Below, piece after piece: positions 50,605 through 59,945 of a stretch of DNA of 64,000 nt (position 1 is its first letter; every line of letters begins with the position of its first letter). Source of the stretch: Streptomyces populi (lineage in GTDB: Bacteria; Actinomycetota; Actinomycetes; Streptomycetales; Streptomycetaceae); assembly GCF_002911015.1 (NCBI RefSeq), contig NZ_KZ626880.1:1-64000 (forward strand), written 5' to 3'. Under the pieces are notes generated by a model. The model worked only from the letters and a program-made list of their open reading frames with translations, searched no databases and was not told where the DNA came from. A program made the position numbers and the translations under genes.

Positions 50605-51177
50605 TCAGACGGTGTGAGCGCCGGGCCACGGCCCTGGAGTGACGGCTTCCTTCTCCTGCTCGACCTTGGTGTCGAAGAGCCGGAAGCCGCGGCGCAGGTA
50701 GTTGTCCATCGCGTGCTCGCCGTCCTTGCTGCACGTGTGCAGCCAGACGCGCTTCGTCCCGTCCCGCCCCGGCCAGCGTTCGGCCAGGTCCCAGGCGCGC
50801 GCGGTCCCGAACGAGAGGAGGTGTCCGCCGATCCGGCGGCCGCGGAAGGCGGGGAGGAGTCCGAAGTAGACGATCTCCACGACCCCGTCGTCCTGGGCCT
50901 CGAGTTCGACGTAGCCCGCGGGCGTCCCCCGGTCGTAGGCGACCCAGGTCTCCGTGCCCGGCCTGTCGAGGACCTCCTGCCACCGTGCGTACGTCCACGC
51001 GAGCCGGTCCGTCCAGAGGATGTCCCCGCCGACCGAGGCGTACAGGAAGCGGCTGAACTCGGGCGAGGGGACCTCGGCGCGGACGATCCGCAGATCCCCG
51101 CCGGGCGCGCTCGCGGGGAGCAGGTCGGCCGGGGCCGTCTGCTCCAGGGACCAGGTGGTCACACTGATGTCGCTCAT
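50605..51177 (-). CDS. GNAT family N-acetyltransferase
   Basis: The 190-residue product has the acetyl-CoA-binding region GYVELEAQDDGVVEIVYFGL, LPAFRGRRIGGHLLSFGTA (Arg-x-x-Gly-Gly/Ala loop), and VWLHTCSKDGEHAMDNYLRR followed by GFRLFDTKVE, all as in GNAT acetyltransferases. The acceptor is unknown. No ribosome site decides between near starts; ATG 51177 is taken. Confidence 0.9.
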   Translation of the reverse strand: MSDISVTTWSLEQTAPADLLPASAPGGDLRIVRAEVPSPEFSRFLYASVGGDILWTDRLAWTYARWQEVLDRPGTETWVAYDRGTPAGYVELEAQDDGVVEIVYFGLLPAFRGRRIGGHLLSFGTARAWDLAERWPGRDGTKRVWLHTCSKDGEHAMDNYLRRGFRLFDTKVEQEKEAVTPGPWPGAHTV

Positions 51178-51297
51178 GACCGCCAGGGAATCACGGGGGC
51201 GGCCGCCGCTCCAAAGGCGCCTGCGGACCGGCCCGGCCGGGCGGGCCGTCCACGTGCCGGTCCGTCGGCGGGGCGGGCCGCCCCGGGAGCCGACCCG

Positions 51298-52638
51298 CTA
51301 TCCGAGCGAGCCGTCGACCGACGACAGCGGCACCGCGTAGAGCACCCTGCGGTCCGCCGCGTCGGTGAGGGTCCACAGTTCGCCGGTCCGCTGCCCGTAG
51401 GAGAGCGACCCGGCACCGAGGCCCCAGCAGGCGTGCGACTGGTCGGCGGTGCAGGTGGCCGCCTCGGCGCCGTCCTCGCTCTGGCGCCACAGGGAGCCGT
51501 GCCGGTCACGGTTGTCGGAGGGGCGTGCGACGTACCACCGGGCGTCGCGGGCGCCGTCGGGCCGGTGCGAGAGGGCGCCGGAGATCCCGGAGCCCTTGGT
51601 CGTGTAGGCCTCGACCGCGTCCACGTGTCCCCGCGCGTCGGCGAGCAGCCCCGTGCGGTACGCGGCGGTGCTGAAGCCGTACCGCCAGAGGCGGGTGCGC
51701 TCCGCACGGCCGCCCGCGGCCTCCGTCGCGACCAGGCTGTCGGGGGTGGTCGTACGGTCCAGGGAGAGCGAGCCGAAACAGGGGACCGCGCGGTCACGGC
51801 CGCACGGACCGCCCTCGAGGTCGTACGAGCCGATGGCGGGGAGCACGTAGCGGTAGCCGGCGGCCGAGTAGCCGTGGCCCACCCGGCCCACGGCGCCGCT
51901 GTCCACGTCGGCCCGCAGCAGCCGGTGCAGGTCGAAGACGAGCAGGCCCTCGCCGTGCTCCGCGGTGACGATCAGCTTGTCCCGGTACCAGACCATGCCG
52001 CCGAGGCCGGTGCGGAGCGCCGTGAAGTCCTCGCCGCCCGCGCGCGGGGCGACCAGCAGGACCCAGCGGTAGCGCAGGGCGTCAGGGTCCGTCGCGTCGA
52101 CGAAGGCGATCCTGGCCAGACCCTCGTCCCGGCCCGGCGCGGCCGCCTGTCCGTCGCGGTGGGTCCAGCCGGCGAGGATCACCTGGCGCGTGCCCCAGGC
52201 GCCGCTGTCCTCGGCGTCGCCGGACGTGGTCACCGAACGCGGCCGCCACCGCGAGGTCCGCGCGTCGGCGTCGTCCCAGCAGTACGCGCGGGTGGCCGTC
52301 GGCTCGACGGGGAGCGCGGCCCGCTCGTCCTCCGTGCAGTCGGCGGTGCCGCGCATCGAGCGGTCGGCGTCGCGCAGGACGCCGTCGACGCCCACGTTGC
52401 CGCCCATGTTCCCGCTGAGCGTGTCGAGCGCCTCCCGGGAGGTGAGGTTCTCGTGGAGGCGCAGCTGCGAGACGGAGCCGGCGCGGAGCGGGGTGAGGCC
52501 GCCCGGACTGTCGGTGCCGGAGGCCTGCGAGGTGCTGATCAAGGTGGCGGCGGCGGTGAGCGCCAGCGCGGTTCCGGCCAGGGTGGCGCGCAGCGCCTGG
52601 CCTCTTCTTCGGCGACGGTGCCTGCCGCGCTGCTTCAT
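51298..52638 (-). CDS. secreted protein of unknown function
   Basis: The 446-residue product begins MKQRGRHRRRRRGQALRATL and has a signal peptide ending near STSQASG. The mature part has repeated beta-like segments: MVWYRDKLIVTAEHGEGLLV, YRYVLPAIGSYDLEGGPCGR, FGSLSLDRTTTPDSLVATEA, and GAGSLSYGQRTGELWTLTDA, which may form a beta-propeller-like fold. Four or more Cys residues support export. The ATG at 52638 follows GGGAGG. No enzymatic motif was recognised. Confidence 0.75.
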   Translation of the reverse strand: MKQRGRHRRRRRGQALRATLAGTALALTAAATLISTSQASGTDSPGGLTPLRAGSVSQLRLHENLTSREALDTLSGNMGGNVGVDGVLRDADRSMRGTADCTEDERAALPVEPTATRAYCWDDADARTSRWRPRSVTTSGDAEDSGAWGTRQVILAGWTHRDGQAAAPGRDEGLARIAFVDATDPDALRYRWVLLVAPRAGGEDFTALRTGLGGMVWYRDKLIVTAEHGEGLLVFDLHRLLRADVDSGAVGRVGHGYSAAGYRYVLPAIGSYDLEGGPCGRDRAVPCFGSLSLDRTTTPDSLVATEAAGGRAERTRLWRYGFSTAAYRTGLLADARGHVDAVEAYTTKGSGISGALSHRPDGARDARWYVARPSDNRDRHGSLWRQSEDGAEAATCTADQSHACWGLGAGSLSYGQRTGELWTLTDAADRRVLYAVPLSSVDGSLG

Positions 52639-52798
52639 GCGTCCTCCCGGATAGGCCAACTGCCTCCCCCGCCGAAGGCGTTGACGGAGAGACGGGTGGG
52701 GTGGCCTGTGCAGTGGATGCTACGACAGAGACCTCCCGGCCAGGGCGGATACCGCGGAAGACGCTCAGGAAATACGCCCGCTTCTCCCCTTCTCGTCC

Positions 52799-54094
52799 TC
52801 AGGACGGTGCCGGTCCGGCCGTCGCGCGGGCTCCGAGCACCGCGGGCGCGGCCGAGTGCGGCAGCAGGTCCCGGGGGTCGTCCGGCAGCAGCACCTCGAC
52901 CTCCACCTCCTCACGGAAACGGTACGGCCGGTGGTCGAGGAGCCCGATGAGCCGGCGGCGCACGCGGGAGAGTTCGGCACGGACCGTGACCGTGCGGGTG
53001 GGGTCGCCGAAGAGGTCGACCGCGAGCTGGGCGGCGCTGCGTCCCTGCCGGTGCACGGCGAGGACGTAGAGCAGTTCGGCGTGGCGCGGGCTCAGGTCCT
53101 GGTCCCAACTTCCCGCCGTGCCCGAGACGGTGACGCGCGGGCGCCGGGGCTCGCCGAGGTCGAGGACGACCCGTCCGGCGCTCCCCGGGTCTCCGCCGCC
53201 GGTGACGCGCAGCAGCCAGCCGCCGGGCATCGGCTCGACGGCGCACGTGCCGAGGGAGGGCAGCCAGCTGCGGCCCGCGCCGAAGGAGTCGGGCAGCGGG
53301 ACCCGGTCCACGGGCGGCATTCCGGTGACGGCGGCGAGCCAGCCGTGGGAGTCCACCACGAGGGCCGGACCGTCCAGCCGGCACAACAGGGGGGCGGCCA
53401 CCGCGCGCAGCCGTTCGATGGCTCTCAGATGCGCGGTGCGCAGTTCGCTTTCGGCCAGTCTGGACACCGTGTCGACCAGCGCGAGGGTGGCGGGGTGGAA
53501 GGTGCTGTCCGGGCCGCTCACGTCGATGATCCCGAGCAGCCGTCCGTCGCGCGGGTCGTGGACGGGCGCCGCGGCGCAGGTCCAGTCGTGCAGGGTGCGC
53601 ACGAAGTGCTCGGCGGAGTGCACCTGGACGGGGACGCCGGCCGACAGGGCGGTTCCGATGGCGTTGGTGCCGGTGGTCTCCTCGCTCCAGGCGGCGCCTT
53701 CCTCCAGGCAGATGGCGTCGGCCCGGCGCAGCACGCCCGCGTTCCCCGCGCGCCACAGCACCCGGCCCTCGGGGTCGGTGACCACCATGATCTGCAAGGA
53801 GGCGTCGGCGACCGTTCCGAGGCCGCCGTGCAGGGTCGGCATCACGTCGGCGAGCGCGGTGGACGTCCGTCGGCGTTCGAGTTCGTCCGGTTGCAGGAGG
53901 ACGCTGTCCGTTCCCTGTTCGGGATGGACACCGAAACGTCTCGCTCTTTGCCAGGACCGGCTGATCACCGGACGGGGGGTGATCGGGCCACGCCCGCCTC
54001 TGGCCGGCACGGCCCAGGTCTCCTGGAGGTGCCCGGCCGTCTCGGACGTGTCGGGCGGTGCGAAACGGGCTGGATTGAACGATGTGGTCTTCAC
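52799..54094 (-). CDS. GAF-domain transcriptional regulator
   Basis: The 431-residue product begins KTTSFNPARFAPPDTSETAG and has the AcoR-type motif RPVISRSWQRARRFGVHPEQ, then a GAF sensor (LQIMVVTDPEGRVLWRAGNA, CLEEGAAWSEETTGTNAIGT, VRTLHDWTCAAAPVHDPRDG) and a C-terminal winged-helix-like segment (DLSPRHAELLYVLAVHRQGR, SAAQLAVDLFGDPTRTVTVR, AELSRVRRRLIGLL). It lacks the AAA+ domain of true sigma54 activators, as expected in actinobacteria. GTG 54094 is used. The signal and targets are unknown; no aldehyde dehydrogenase is adjacent. Confidence 0.85.
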   Translation of the reverse strand: MKTTSFNPARFAPPDTSETAGHLQETWAVPARGGRGPITPRPVISRSWQRARRFGVHPEQGTDSVLLQPDELERRRTSTALADVMPTLHGGLGTVADASLQIMVVTDPEGRVLWRAGNAGVLRRADAICLEEGAAWSEETTGTNAIGTALSAGVPVQVHSAEHFVRTLHDWTCAAAPVHDPRDGRLLGIIDVSGPDSTFHPATLALVDTVSRLAESELRTAHLRAIERLRAVAAPLLCRLDGPALVVDSHGWLAAVTGMPPVDRVPLPDSFGAGRSWLPSLGTCAVEPMPGGWLLRVTGGGDPGSAGRVVLDLGEPRRPRVTVSGTAGSWDQDLSPRHAELLYVLAVHRQGRSAAQLAVDLFGDPTRTVTVRAELSRVRRRLIGLLDHRPYRFREEVEVEVLLPDDPRDLLPHSAAPAVLGARATAGPAPS

Positions 54095-54301
54095 AGAACA
54101 CCCCCGGAACCAGGACCTCGTACGGGCCGCGACACCGCCGTCATCCCACATCGTGCCTGCTCTCGGCCGGGCCCGCCGGACCTTCGCACAAGGTGCACGA
54201 AGGAATGCAACGGTCTGCAACTCTCGCCAAGGTCACGAGGTTCCCCGAGACTGACAAGGACGCCGCCCGTGCGGCGTCCGAGCTCCTGAACGGGGCGAGC
54301 G

Positions 54302-54339
54302 GCGGGGGTGGTGCCGTGTCGGCGCAGCACCACCCCCGC
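54302..54339 (-). terminator. terminator of the acyl-CoA dehydrogenase gene
   Basis: Perfect 13-bp arms GCGGGGGTGGTGC (54302-54314) and GCACCACCCCCGC (54327-54339) with a 12-nt loop, 13 nt after the stop codon. Confidence 0.8.
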
Positions 54340-54352
54340 GTCAGCGCTCCTT

Positions 54353-55987
54353 TCAGGCCACCGGCCGGGCCCGCTCCACCACCGTGGCCAGATCCAGACT
54401 GTGCGGCAGCGTGCCGAACCCCGTGCCCCAGTCACCGCCCAGACGCGAGGCGCAGAACGCGTCGGCGACCTCCGGCGGCGCGTACCGCACGAGCAGCGAA
54501 CCCTGGAGCACCAGCGCGATCCGCTCGACCAGCCGACGGGCACGGGCCTCGATGCCGTCCAGATCGGCGAGTTCGGTCAGCAGGTCCTTGATCGCCCCGT
54601 CCAGCCGGTGGTCGGCACCGCGGGCCTGTCCCACCTCCCGCAGATACGCGTCCAGGGCCCCCGGCTCCCGCCGCAGGGCGCGCAGGACGTCCAGCGCCTG
54701 CACGTTGCCGGCGCCCTCCCAGACGGAGTTGAGCGGGGACTCCCGCAGCAGCCGCGGCATGCCCGACTCCTCGACGTAGCCGTTGCCGCCCAGGCACTCC
54801 AGCGCCTCCGCCGCGACCGGCGTACACCGCTTGGTCACCCAGTACTTGGCCGCGGGCACCGCGAGCCGCAGGAACGCCCGCTCCCGCTCGCCCCCGTCGT
54901 CGTAGGCCGCGGCGAGCCGCATCGCCAGCGTCGTCGCCGCCTCCGACTCCAGCGCCAGATCGGCCAGGACGTTGCGCATCAGCGGCTTGTCGACCAGACG
55001 GCCGCCGAACGCCTCGCGGTAGGTGCAGTGGTGGATCGCCTGCGCGACCGCCTGCCGCATCAGCGCGGCCGAACCGAGCGCGCAGTCCAGCCGGGTCGCC
55101 GCGACCATCTCGATGATGGTGCGCACCCCGCGCCCCTCCTCGCCCACCCGGCGCGCCCAGGTCCCGTCGAACTCGACCTCGCTCGACGCGTTGGACCTGT
55201 TGCCCAGCTTGTCCTTGAGCCGCTGGATGCGGAAGACATTCCGGGTGCCGTCCTCCAGGACGCGCGGCACCAGGAAACAGGTCAGCCCGCCCGGAGCCTG
55301 CGCCAGCACGAGGAAGCCGTCCGACATCGGCGCCGAGCAGAACCACTTGTGCCCGGTCAGCGCGTACGTCCCGTCCTCGGCCAGCGGCCTCGCCTCCGTC
55401 GTGTTGGCGCGGACGTCGCTGCCGCCCTGCTTCTCCGTCATGCCCATCCCGAAGAGCACACCGGCCTTCTGGGACGCGGGGCGCAGCTCCTGGTCGTAGA
55501 CCGCGGACGTCAGCCGCGGCACCCACTCGGCGGCGAGCGCCGGATCGGCGCGCAGCGCGGGCACCGCCGCGTGGGTCATCGACAGGGGACAGCCGTTCCC
55601 CGCCTCGGCCTGCGTCCAGACCACGAAGCCCGCCGCGCGCCTGAGGTGCCCGCCGGGGCGGGTCCACGCCGATGTCAGCCCCGCCGACACGCCCTTGCCG
55701 AGGAGGCGGTGCCAGGCCGGGTGGAAGTCGACCTCGTCGATCCGGTTGCCGTAGCGGTCGTGGGTGCGCAGCTTCGGCGGGTTCTCGTCGGCCAGCGCGC
55801 CCCACTCCTGGACCTGGGCGGAACCCGTCGTCCGGCCGAGCCCCGACAGTTCCTCGCTGACCTCCTGGAGGAGCTCCGGGTCGAGATGCCGTTCGACCGC
55901 CTCGCGAAGCGCCCGGTCTGCGGCGAATACGTCATATCCGACCAGGGGCGGAGCCTGGTTGGTCACGGTGTGGGTGCTGGCTGCCAT
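54353..55987 (-). CDS. AidB-like acyl-CoA dehydrogenase family flavoprotein
   Basis: The 544-residue product is longer than classical acyl-CoA dehydrogenases, as in the AidB/DNA-alkylation-response group. Features: AAGFVVWTQAEAGNGCPLSM, FGMGMTEKQGGSDVRANTTE (FAD/substrate loop), YALTGHKWFCSAPMSDGFLV, and ALECLGGNGYVEESGMPRLL followed by RESPLNSVWEGAGNVQALDV. In vivo substrates of this group are poorly defined. The gene diverges from the YihY gene with 17 bp between start codons; TACGGT (55999-55994) ends 6 nt before the ATG, so the mRNA is probably leaderless. Confidence 0.92.
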   Translation of the reverse strand: MAASTHTVTNQAPPLVGYDVFAADRALREAVERHLDPELLQEVSEELSGLGRTTGSAQVQEWGALADENPPKLRTHDRYGNRIDEVDFHPAWHRLLGKGVSAGLTSAWTRPGGHLRRAAGFVVWTQAEAGNGCPLSMTHAAVPALRADPALAAEWVPRLTSAVYDQELRPASQKAGVLFGMGMTEKQGGSDVRANTTEARPLAEDGTYALTGHKWFCSAPMSDGFLVLAQAPGGLTCFLVPRVLEDGTRNVFRIQRLKDKLGNRSNASSEVEFDGTWARRVGEEGRGVRTIIEMVAATRLDCALGSAALMRQAVAQAIHHCTYREAFGGRLVDKPLMRNVLADLALESEAATTLAMRLAAAYDDGGERERAFLRLAVPAAKYWVTKRCTPVAAEALECLGGNGYVEESGMPRLLRESPLNSVWEGAGNVQALDVLRALRREPGALDAYLREVGQARGADHRLDGAIKDLLTELADLDGIEARARRLVERIALVLQGSLLVRYAPPEVADAFCASRLGGDWGTGFGTLPHSLDLATVVERARPVA

Positions 55988-55992
55988 ACCGC

Positions 55993-55999
55993 TACCGTA
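55993..55999. promoter_or_regulatory. overlapping divergent -10 elements
   Basis: TACCGTA contains TACCGT on the plus strand (55993-55998), 6 nt before GTG 56005, and TACGGT on the minus strand (55999-55994), 6 nt before ATG 55987. Five bases serve both -10 hexamers, so the two promoters should exclude one another. Confidence 0.55.
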
Positions 56000-56004
56000 A
56001 GGAC

Positions 56005-57174
56005 GTGCACCAGGCAAAAGAAACACCTGAACGGCCTCGTCCGGGCCGCTTCCACCGCGCTCGCGCGCTCTACCGGAACGTTTCCAAGCGCAGGACCGCC
56101 TGGCTGCTGCTCAAGGACACCGTCAACTCGTGCATGGAGTACCGGATCCTCGGACTGGCGGCCGAGGCGGCCTTCTTCACGCTCCTGTCCGTGCCGCCGC
56201 TGCTGCTCAGCCTGATCGGGCTGCTGGGATACGTGGACGCCTGGACCGGCGCCGACACCATCGCCAGCCTGGAGTCCAACATCCTGGACGCCTCCCGCAC
56301 GGTGCTGACCCAGAAGGGCGTGCACCAGATCGCCGAGCCGATCCTGCACGACGTGATGAAGGGCGGCCGGCCCGACATCATCTCCCTCGGATTCCTGTTC
56401 GCCCTGTGGTCGGGCTCGCGCGCGGTGAACGTCTTCGTCGACACCATCACCGTGATGTACGGACTCGACGGCACCCGGGGCATCGTGAAGACCCGGATGA
56501 TGTCCTTCCTGCTGTTCATCGTGGCCCTGCTGATCGGCTCCGTGGCGCTCCCGCTGATGGTGGCGGGCCCGGACGCCGTGGTGAACGTCGTCCCGTGGTC
56601 GACGACCGTCGTCCAGATCCTGTACTGGCCGGTCGTCATCGTCCTGTCGGTCGCCTTCCTGACGACCCTCTACCACGTGTCCGTCCCGGTCCGCTCGCCC
56701 TGGGTCGAGGACGTGCCGGGCGCCCTGGTCGCCCTCGCCATGTGGGTCCTCGGCAGCTTCCTGCTGCGCATCTACCTGACCAACACCATCGAGGGCCCCA
56801 CCATCTACGGCTCGCTCGCCGCACCCGTGGCCGTCCTGCTGTGGATCGGGGTCGCCGCCTTCGCCGTCCTGGTCGGCGCGGCCGTCAACGCCGCCATCGA
56901 CCGGGTCTGGCCGGCCGCCGCCACCGCCGCGGCCCGCGCCGCCAACGAGCGGCTGCGCGAGGCCCAGGCCGCCGAGTACGTGGCCCGCGTCGCGGCCCAC
57001 CGCTCGTACGACGCCGATCCCGACGACCCCGACATGCCCTCCGAGTTCCCCGAGCGCTGGTCGCGCTTCCTGCCCCCGGAGGACGTCACCTCCCGCCTGC
57101 GCACCCACGCCAAGAACACCCACCACACCCACCGTGAGGCGAAGAACGGCGAGGAACGCCCGTCGGGGGAGTGA
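56005..57174 (+). CDS. YihY/BrkB family membrane protein
   Basis: The 389-residue product has six spans typical of the family: ILGLAAEAAFFTLLSVPPLL, IISLGFLFALWSGSRAVNVF, MSFLLFIVALLIGSVALPLM, ILYWPVVIVLSVAFLTTLYH, VALAMWVLGSFLLRIYLTN, and APVAVLLWIGVAAFAVLVGA. IYGSLAAPVAVLLW is a family signature. The long charged C-terminal tail ends HHTHREAKNGEERPSGE. The old tRNA-processing name (RNase BN) is not supported; the function is unknown. GTG 56005 fits a leaderless mRNA. Confidence 0.92.
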   Translation: MHQAKETPERPRPGRFHRARALYRNVSKRRTAWLLLKDTVNSCMEYRILGLAAEAAFFTLLSVPPLLLSLIGLLGYVDAWTGADTIASLESNILDASRTVLTQKGVHQIAEPILHDVMKGGRPDIISLGFLFALWSGSRAVNVFVDTITVMYGLDGTRGIVKTRMMSFLLFIVALLIGSVALPLMVAGPDAVVNVVPWSTTVVQILYWPVVIVLSVAFLTTLYHVSVPVRSPWVEDVPGALVALAMWVLGSFLLRIYLTNTIEGPTIYGSLAAPVAVLLWIGVAAFAVLVGAAVNAAIDRVWPAAATAAARAANERLREAQAAEYVARVAAHRSYDADPDDPDMPSEFPERWSRFLPPEDVTSRLRTHAKNTHHTHREAKNGEERPSGE

Positions 57175-57211
57175 GCCCGGAGCAGGTCCGGACGGGCCGG
57201 GCGGTCCCCCG

Positions 57212-58045
57212 TCAGGCCTTCCACGCCCCCGCCGCCGCGGCCTTCCGCGCGAAGTCCGTGAAGTCCCGCGGCGCACGGCCGAGGATGTTCCGGACACCGT
57301 CCGAGAGGTGGGCGTTACGGCCGTCGAGGAGGCTCTCGAAAAGGTCGACGAGGAATTCGGCCTCCTCGGCCGGCATCCCGAATCCGGCCAGCGTGTCGCC
57401 GTACTGCCGCGCCGTCACCGGTGTGTACACCAGCTCCTCGCCCGTGGCCCGCGAGATCTCCGCGACCGCCTCCCGGAAGGTCAGCAGCCGGGGCCCCGTG
57501 ATCGCGAGCTCCCGGCCGGTGTACTTCCCGCCCCCGGTCAACACCGCCACCACGACGTCCGCGATGTCCCGGACGTCGATGAACGGTTCCCGCACCTCAC
57601 CCGCCGGGAAGACCAGCTCCCCCTGACACAGCCCCTCGACCAGCGGGCCCTCGCTGAAGTTCTGCGAGAACCACGACGCTCGTACGATCGTCCAGTCCGC
57701 GCCGGACGTCCTGAGCGCCTCCTCGGTCGGTCCGGCCTGGTCCTCGCCCCTCGACGACAGGAGCACCAGCCGCCGCGCGCCGAGCTCCACCGCCTCCCGG
57801 GCCAGGGCCCCGACCGCCTTCGTGGCGGCCGGCGAGCCGACGTCCGTGGGATGGACCAGATAGGCCGCGTCGGCGCCGCGCAGCGCCCCGGCCCATGTCG
57901 AGGGGTCCTCCCAGTCGAAGCCCGTGCCGCGCGAGGCGGCCCGGACCGTCAGGCCCGCCGCGCGTGCGGCCCGCGCGACCCGACTCCCGGTCCGCCCCGT
58001 GGCTCCTGTCACCAGCACTGTCATGTCCTGCGTGTTCTCCGTCAT
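57212..58045 (-). CDS. NmrA-like NAD(P)-binding oxidoreductase
   Basis: The 277-residue Rossmann protein begins MTVLVTGATGRTGSRVARAA (Gly-x-x-Gly-x-x-Gly dinucleotide loop) at residue 8. DAAYLVHPTDVGSPAATKAV, RRLVLLSSRGEDQAGPTEEA, and DWTIVRASWFSQNFSEGPLV match the atypical short-chain NmrA/SDR subfamily that senses or reduces NAD(P). ATG 58045 or the in-frame ATG 58024 may be used. It is divergent from an AraC regulator, its probable controller. Confidence 0.88.
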   Translation of the reverse strand: MTENTQDMTVLVTGATGRTGSRVARAARAAGLTVRAASRGTGFDWEDPSTWAGALRGADAAYLVHPTDVGSPAATKAVGALAREAVELGARRLVLLSSRGEDQAGPTEEALRTSGADWTIVRASWFSQNFSEGPLVEGLCQGELVFPAGEVREPFIDVRDIADVVVAVLTGGGKYTGRELAITGPRLLTFREAVAEISRATGEELVYTPVTARQYGDTLAGFGMPAEEAEFLVDLFESLLDGRNAHLSDGVRNILGRAPRDFTDFARKAAAAGAWKA

Positions 58046-58158
58046 GCGCCCCAGTCAACTGCCGCCCCCGGCACGGAACCATGGGCGAGCGGCTCATTCC
58101 CATAAGCGGTCGTCCACGAGTGCCCACGGCTGTCGGAGCCGCCGTCTACGCTGGCCGC

Positions 58159-59130
58159 ATGGACGCTCCGCCACGTTCGGACACGCTCATGCGGGGGGAC
58201 CCGCTCGCAAGCCTGCTGGAGGGTCCGCGCGCGCGGGGCGCCTTCATGATCCGCGCGTGCTTCGACCCGCCGTGGTGCGTACGCGTCGAGGACCGCGCCC
58301 CCCTGTCGATCATGCTGGTGGTCCGCGGCGACGCCTGGGTCGTACCGGACGAGGGCGAGGGACTGCGGCTGCGGGCCGGTGACCTCGCCATCGCGCGCGG
58401 CCCCGACCCGTACCGCTGCGCCGACGAACCCGCCACCCCGCCCCAGGCCGTGATCCTGCCGGGCGGCGAGTGCTCCTACCCGGACGGACGCTCGCTGAAG
58501 GGCCACTGGGACCTCGGCGTCCGGAGCTGGGGCGACCGGCTCGACGGCTCCACGGTGCTGCTGATCGGGACGTACATGATGCGGGGCGAGGTCAATCGCC
58601 GACTGCTCGACGCCCTGCCGCCGCTGCTCGTGCTCCCCTCCGACGCGTGGGAATGCCCGCTGACCCCGATCCTCGCCGCGGAGACGGTGCGCGACGAGCC
58701 CGGCCAGGAGGTCGTCCTCGACCGGCTCCTCGACCTGTTGACGATCACTGCCCTGCGGGCCTGGTTCTCCCGCCCCGAGGCCGCTGCGCCCGCCTGGTAC
58801 CAGGCCCTCGCGGACCCGGTCGTGGGCCGTGCGCTCCGGCTCCTCCAGGACGACCCGGCCCGGCCCTGGACGGTCGCCGCGCTCGCCGCCGAGGTCGGCA
58901 CCTCGCGCGCCGCGCTGGCCAGACGCTTCGGCGAACTCGTCGGGGAACCCCCGATGACGTACCTGACCGGCTGTCGTCTCGCCTCCGCCGCCGACCGGCT
59001 CCGTGAGAGCGACGAGACCCTGGAGACGATCGCCCGCCATGTCGGCTACGGCAGCGCCTTCGCGCTCTCCAGTGCCTTCAAGCGGGTCTACGGCGTCAGC
59101 CCGCAGGAGCACCGGGCCCGCCTGGCGTAG
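58159..59130 (+). CDS. AraC family transcriptional regulator
   Basis: The 323-residue product has an N-terminal cupin (LSIMLVVRGDAWVVPDEGEG, LRLRAGDLAIARGPDPYRCA) and C-terminal paired helix-turn-helix domains: WTVAALAAEVGTSRAALARR, FGELVGEPPMTYLTGCRLAS, and IARHVGYGSAFALSSAFKRV followed by YGVSPQEHRA. Divergent placement beside the NmrA-like gene suggests local control. TACGCT (58147-58152) ends 6 nt before ATG 58159, indicating a leaderless mRNA. Confidence 0.92.
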   Translation: MDAPPRSDTLMRGDPLASLLEGPRARGAFMIRACFDPPWCVRVEDRAPLSIMLVVRGDAWVVPDEGEGLRLRAGDLAIARGPDPYRCADEPATPPQAVILPGGECSYPDGRSLKGHWDLGVRSWGDRLDGSTVLLIGTYMMRGEVNRRLLDALPPLLVLPSDAWECPLTPILAAETVRDEPGQEVVLDRLLDLLTITALRAWFSRPEAAAPAWYQALADPVVGRALRLLQDDPARPWTVAALAAEVGTSRAALARRFGELVGEPPMTYLTGCRLASAADRLRESDETLETIARHVGYGSAFALSSAFKRVYGVSPQEHRARLA

Positions 59131-59271
59131 CGCGGCCGGCACGTACGGGGAACGGGCGTCCCGGCCTGCCGGGCGCGGTGCTCCGGAGCCGCGTCCCGAC
59201 CGGCTCCGCGCCCGATGGCCGGGGCCGGGGTGCCCGCGCGCCCGAGGGAGCCGGCGTCCGGCCCGGCTCGG

Positions 59272-59334
59272 GACGATTCCGGGACGGCCCGCGACGATTT
59301 CGGGACCGTCCGGGACGATTTCGGGACCGTCCGG
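59272..59334. repeat. three tandem 21-bp repeats
   Basis: Units at 59272-59292 (four differences), 59293-59313 and 59314-59334 (identical to each other), starting GACGATTTCGGG. They lie in the 321-bp region 59131-59451 between convergent AraC and glyoxalase-like genes, which otherwise has no gene. Confidence 0.75.
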
Positions 59335-59451
59335 GACGCCGTGCTTCCCGACGGACGCATGGACCCGCTTCGGCATCCTCCCCCCTTGAAGGAGAAGGAG
59401 CCGGCGGGGGCGACGCTCGGTGAACCGGTCGGCCACCGGTGGCGGGCCGGA

Positions 59452-59865
59452 CTACTGCGCGGGGGCGGGCCCGCCGGGCAGCGGGGCGAACAGGTCGACG
59501 CCGTTGCCGTCCGGGTCGTGCACGACGGCGTACCGCATGCCCCAGAAGGCGTCCCACGGCTCCAGCTCGCCGTGGTGGCCCGCGCCGACGAGCTCCCCGT
59601 ACACCGAGTCGACCTCGGCGGGGTCCTCACAGCGGAAGGCGAGCGACGCCCGGCCGCCGCCGCTCGGGGGCTGCCACCCGGCGTGGAACGACCGAACGGT
59701 GTCCTCCGTGTCCAGCGCGAGGCGCAGCCCGCCGGGCAGCCCGGCCTCGACGTGCGGCTCGTTCTCGGCACCCTCCGGGAAGACGAGCCCGAGACGGCGG
59801 TAGAAGGCGAGGGAGGCGGCCATGTCGGAGACGACCAGCCCGATCACATCGAATCGTGGAGTCAT
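59452..59865 (-). CDS. VOC (glyoxalase/bleomycin-resistance fold) protein
   Basis: The 137-residue product has the two-repeat VOC fold: FDVIGLVVSDMAASLAFYRR, LGLVFPEG, GLRLALDTEDTVRSFHAGWQ, LAFRCEDPAEVDSVYGELVG and YAVVHDPDGNGVDLFAPLPG. The ligand is unknown; several VOC metal ligands are absent or shifted (Val/Ile-Gly-Leu at the first site), so it may bind without catalysis. TACGGT (59877-59872) ends 6 nt before ATG 59865: leaderless. Confidence 0.88.
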   Translation of the reverse strand: MTPRFDVIGLVVSDMAASLAFYRRLGLVFPEGAENEPHVEAGLPGGLRLALDTEDTVRSFHAGWQPPSGGGRASLAFRCEDPAEVDSVYGELVGAGHHGELEPWDAFWGMRYAVVHDPDGNGVDLFAPLPGGPAPAQ

Positions 59866-59945
59866 ACGGTCACCGTAGGCGAGCCGTCCCCGGCCGGTCC
59901 TGAACGGAACGGACACGCGCCGACGACAGGACCTAGGCTCCGGGC

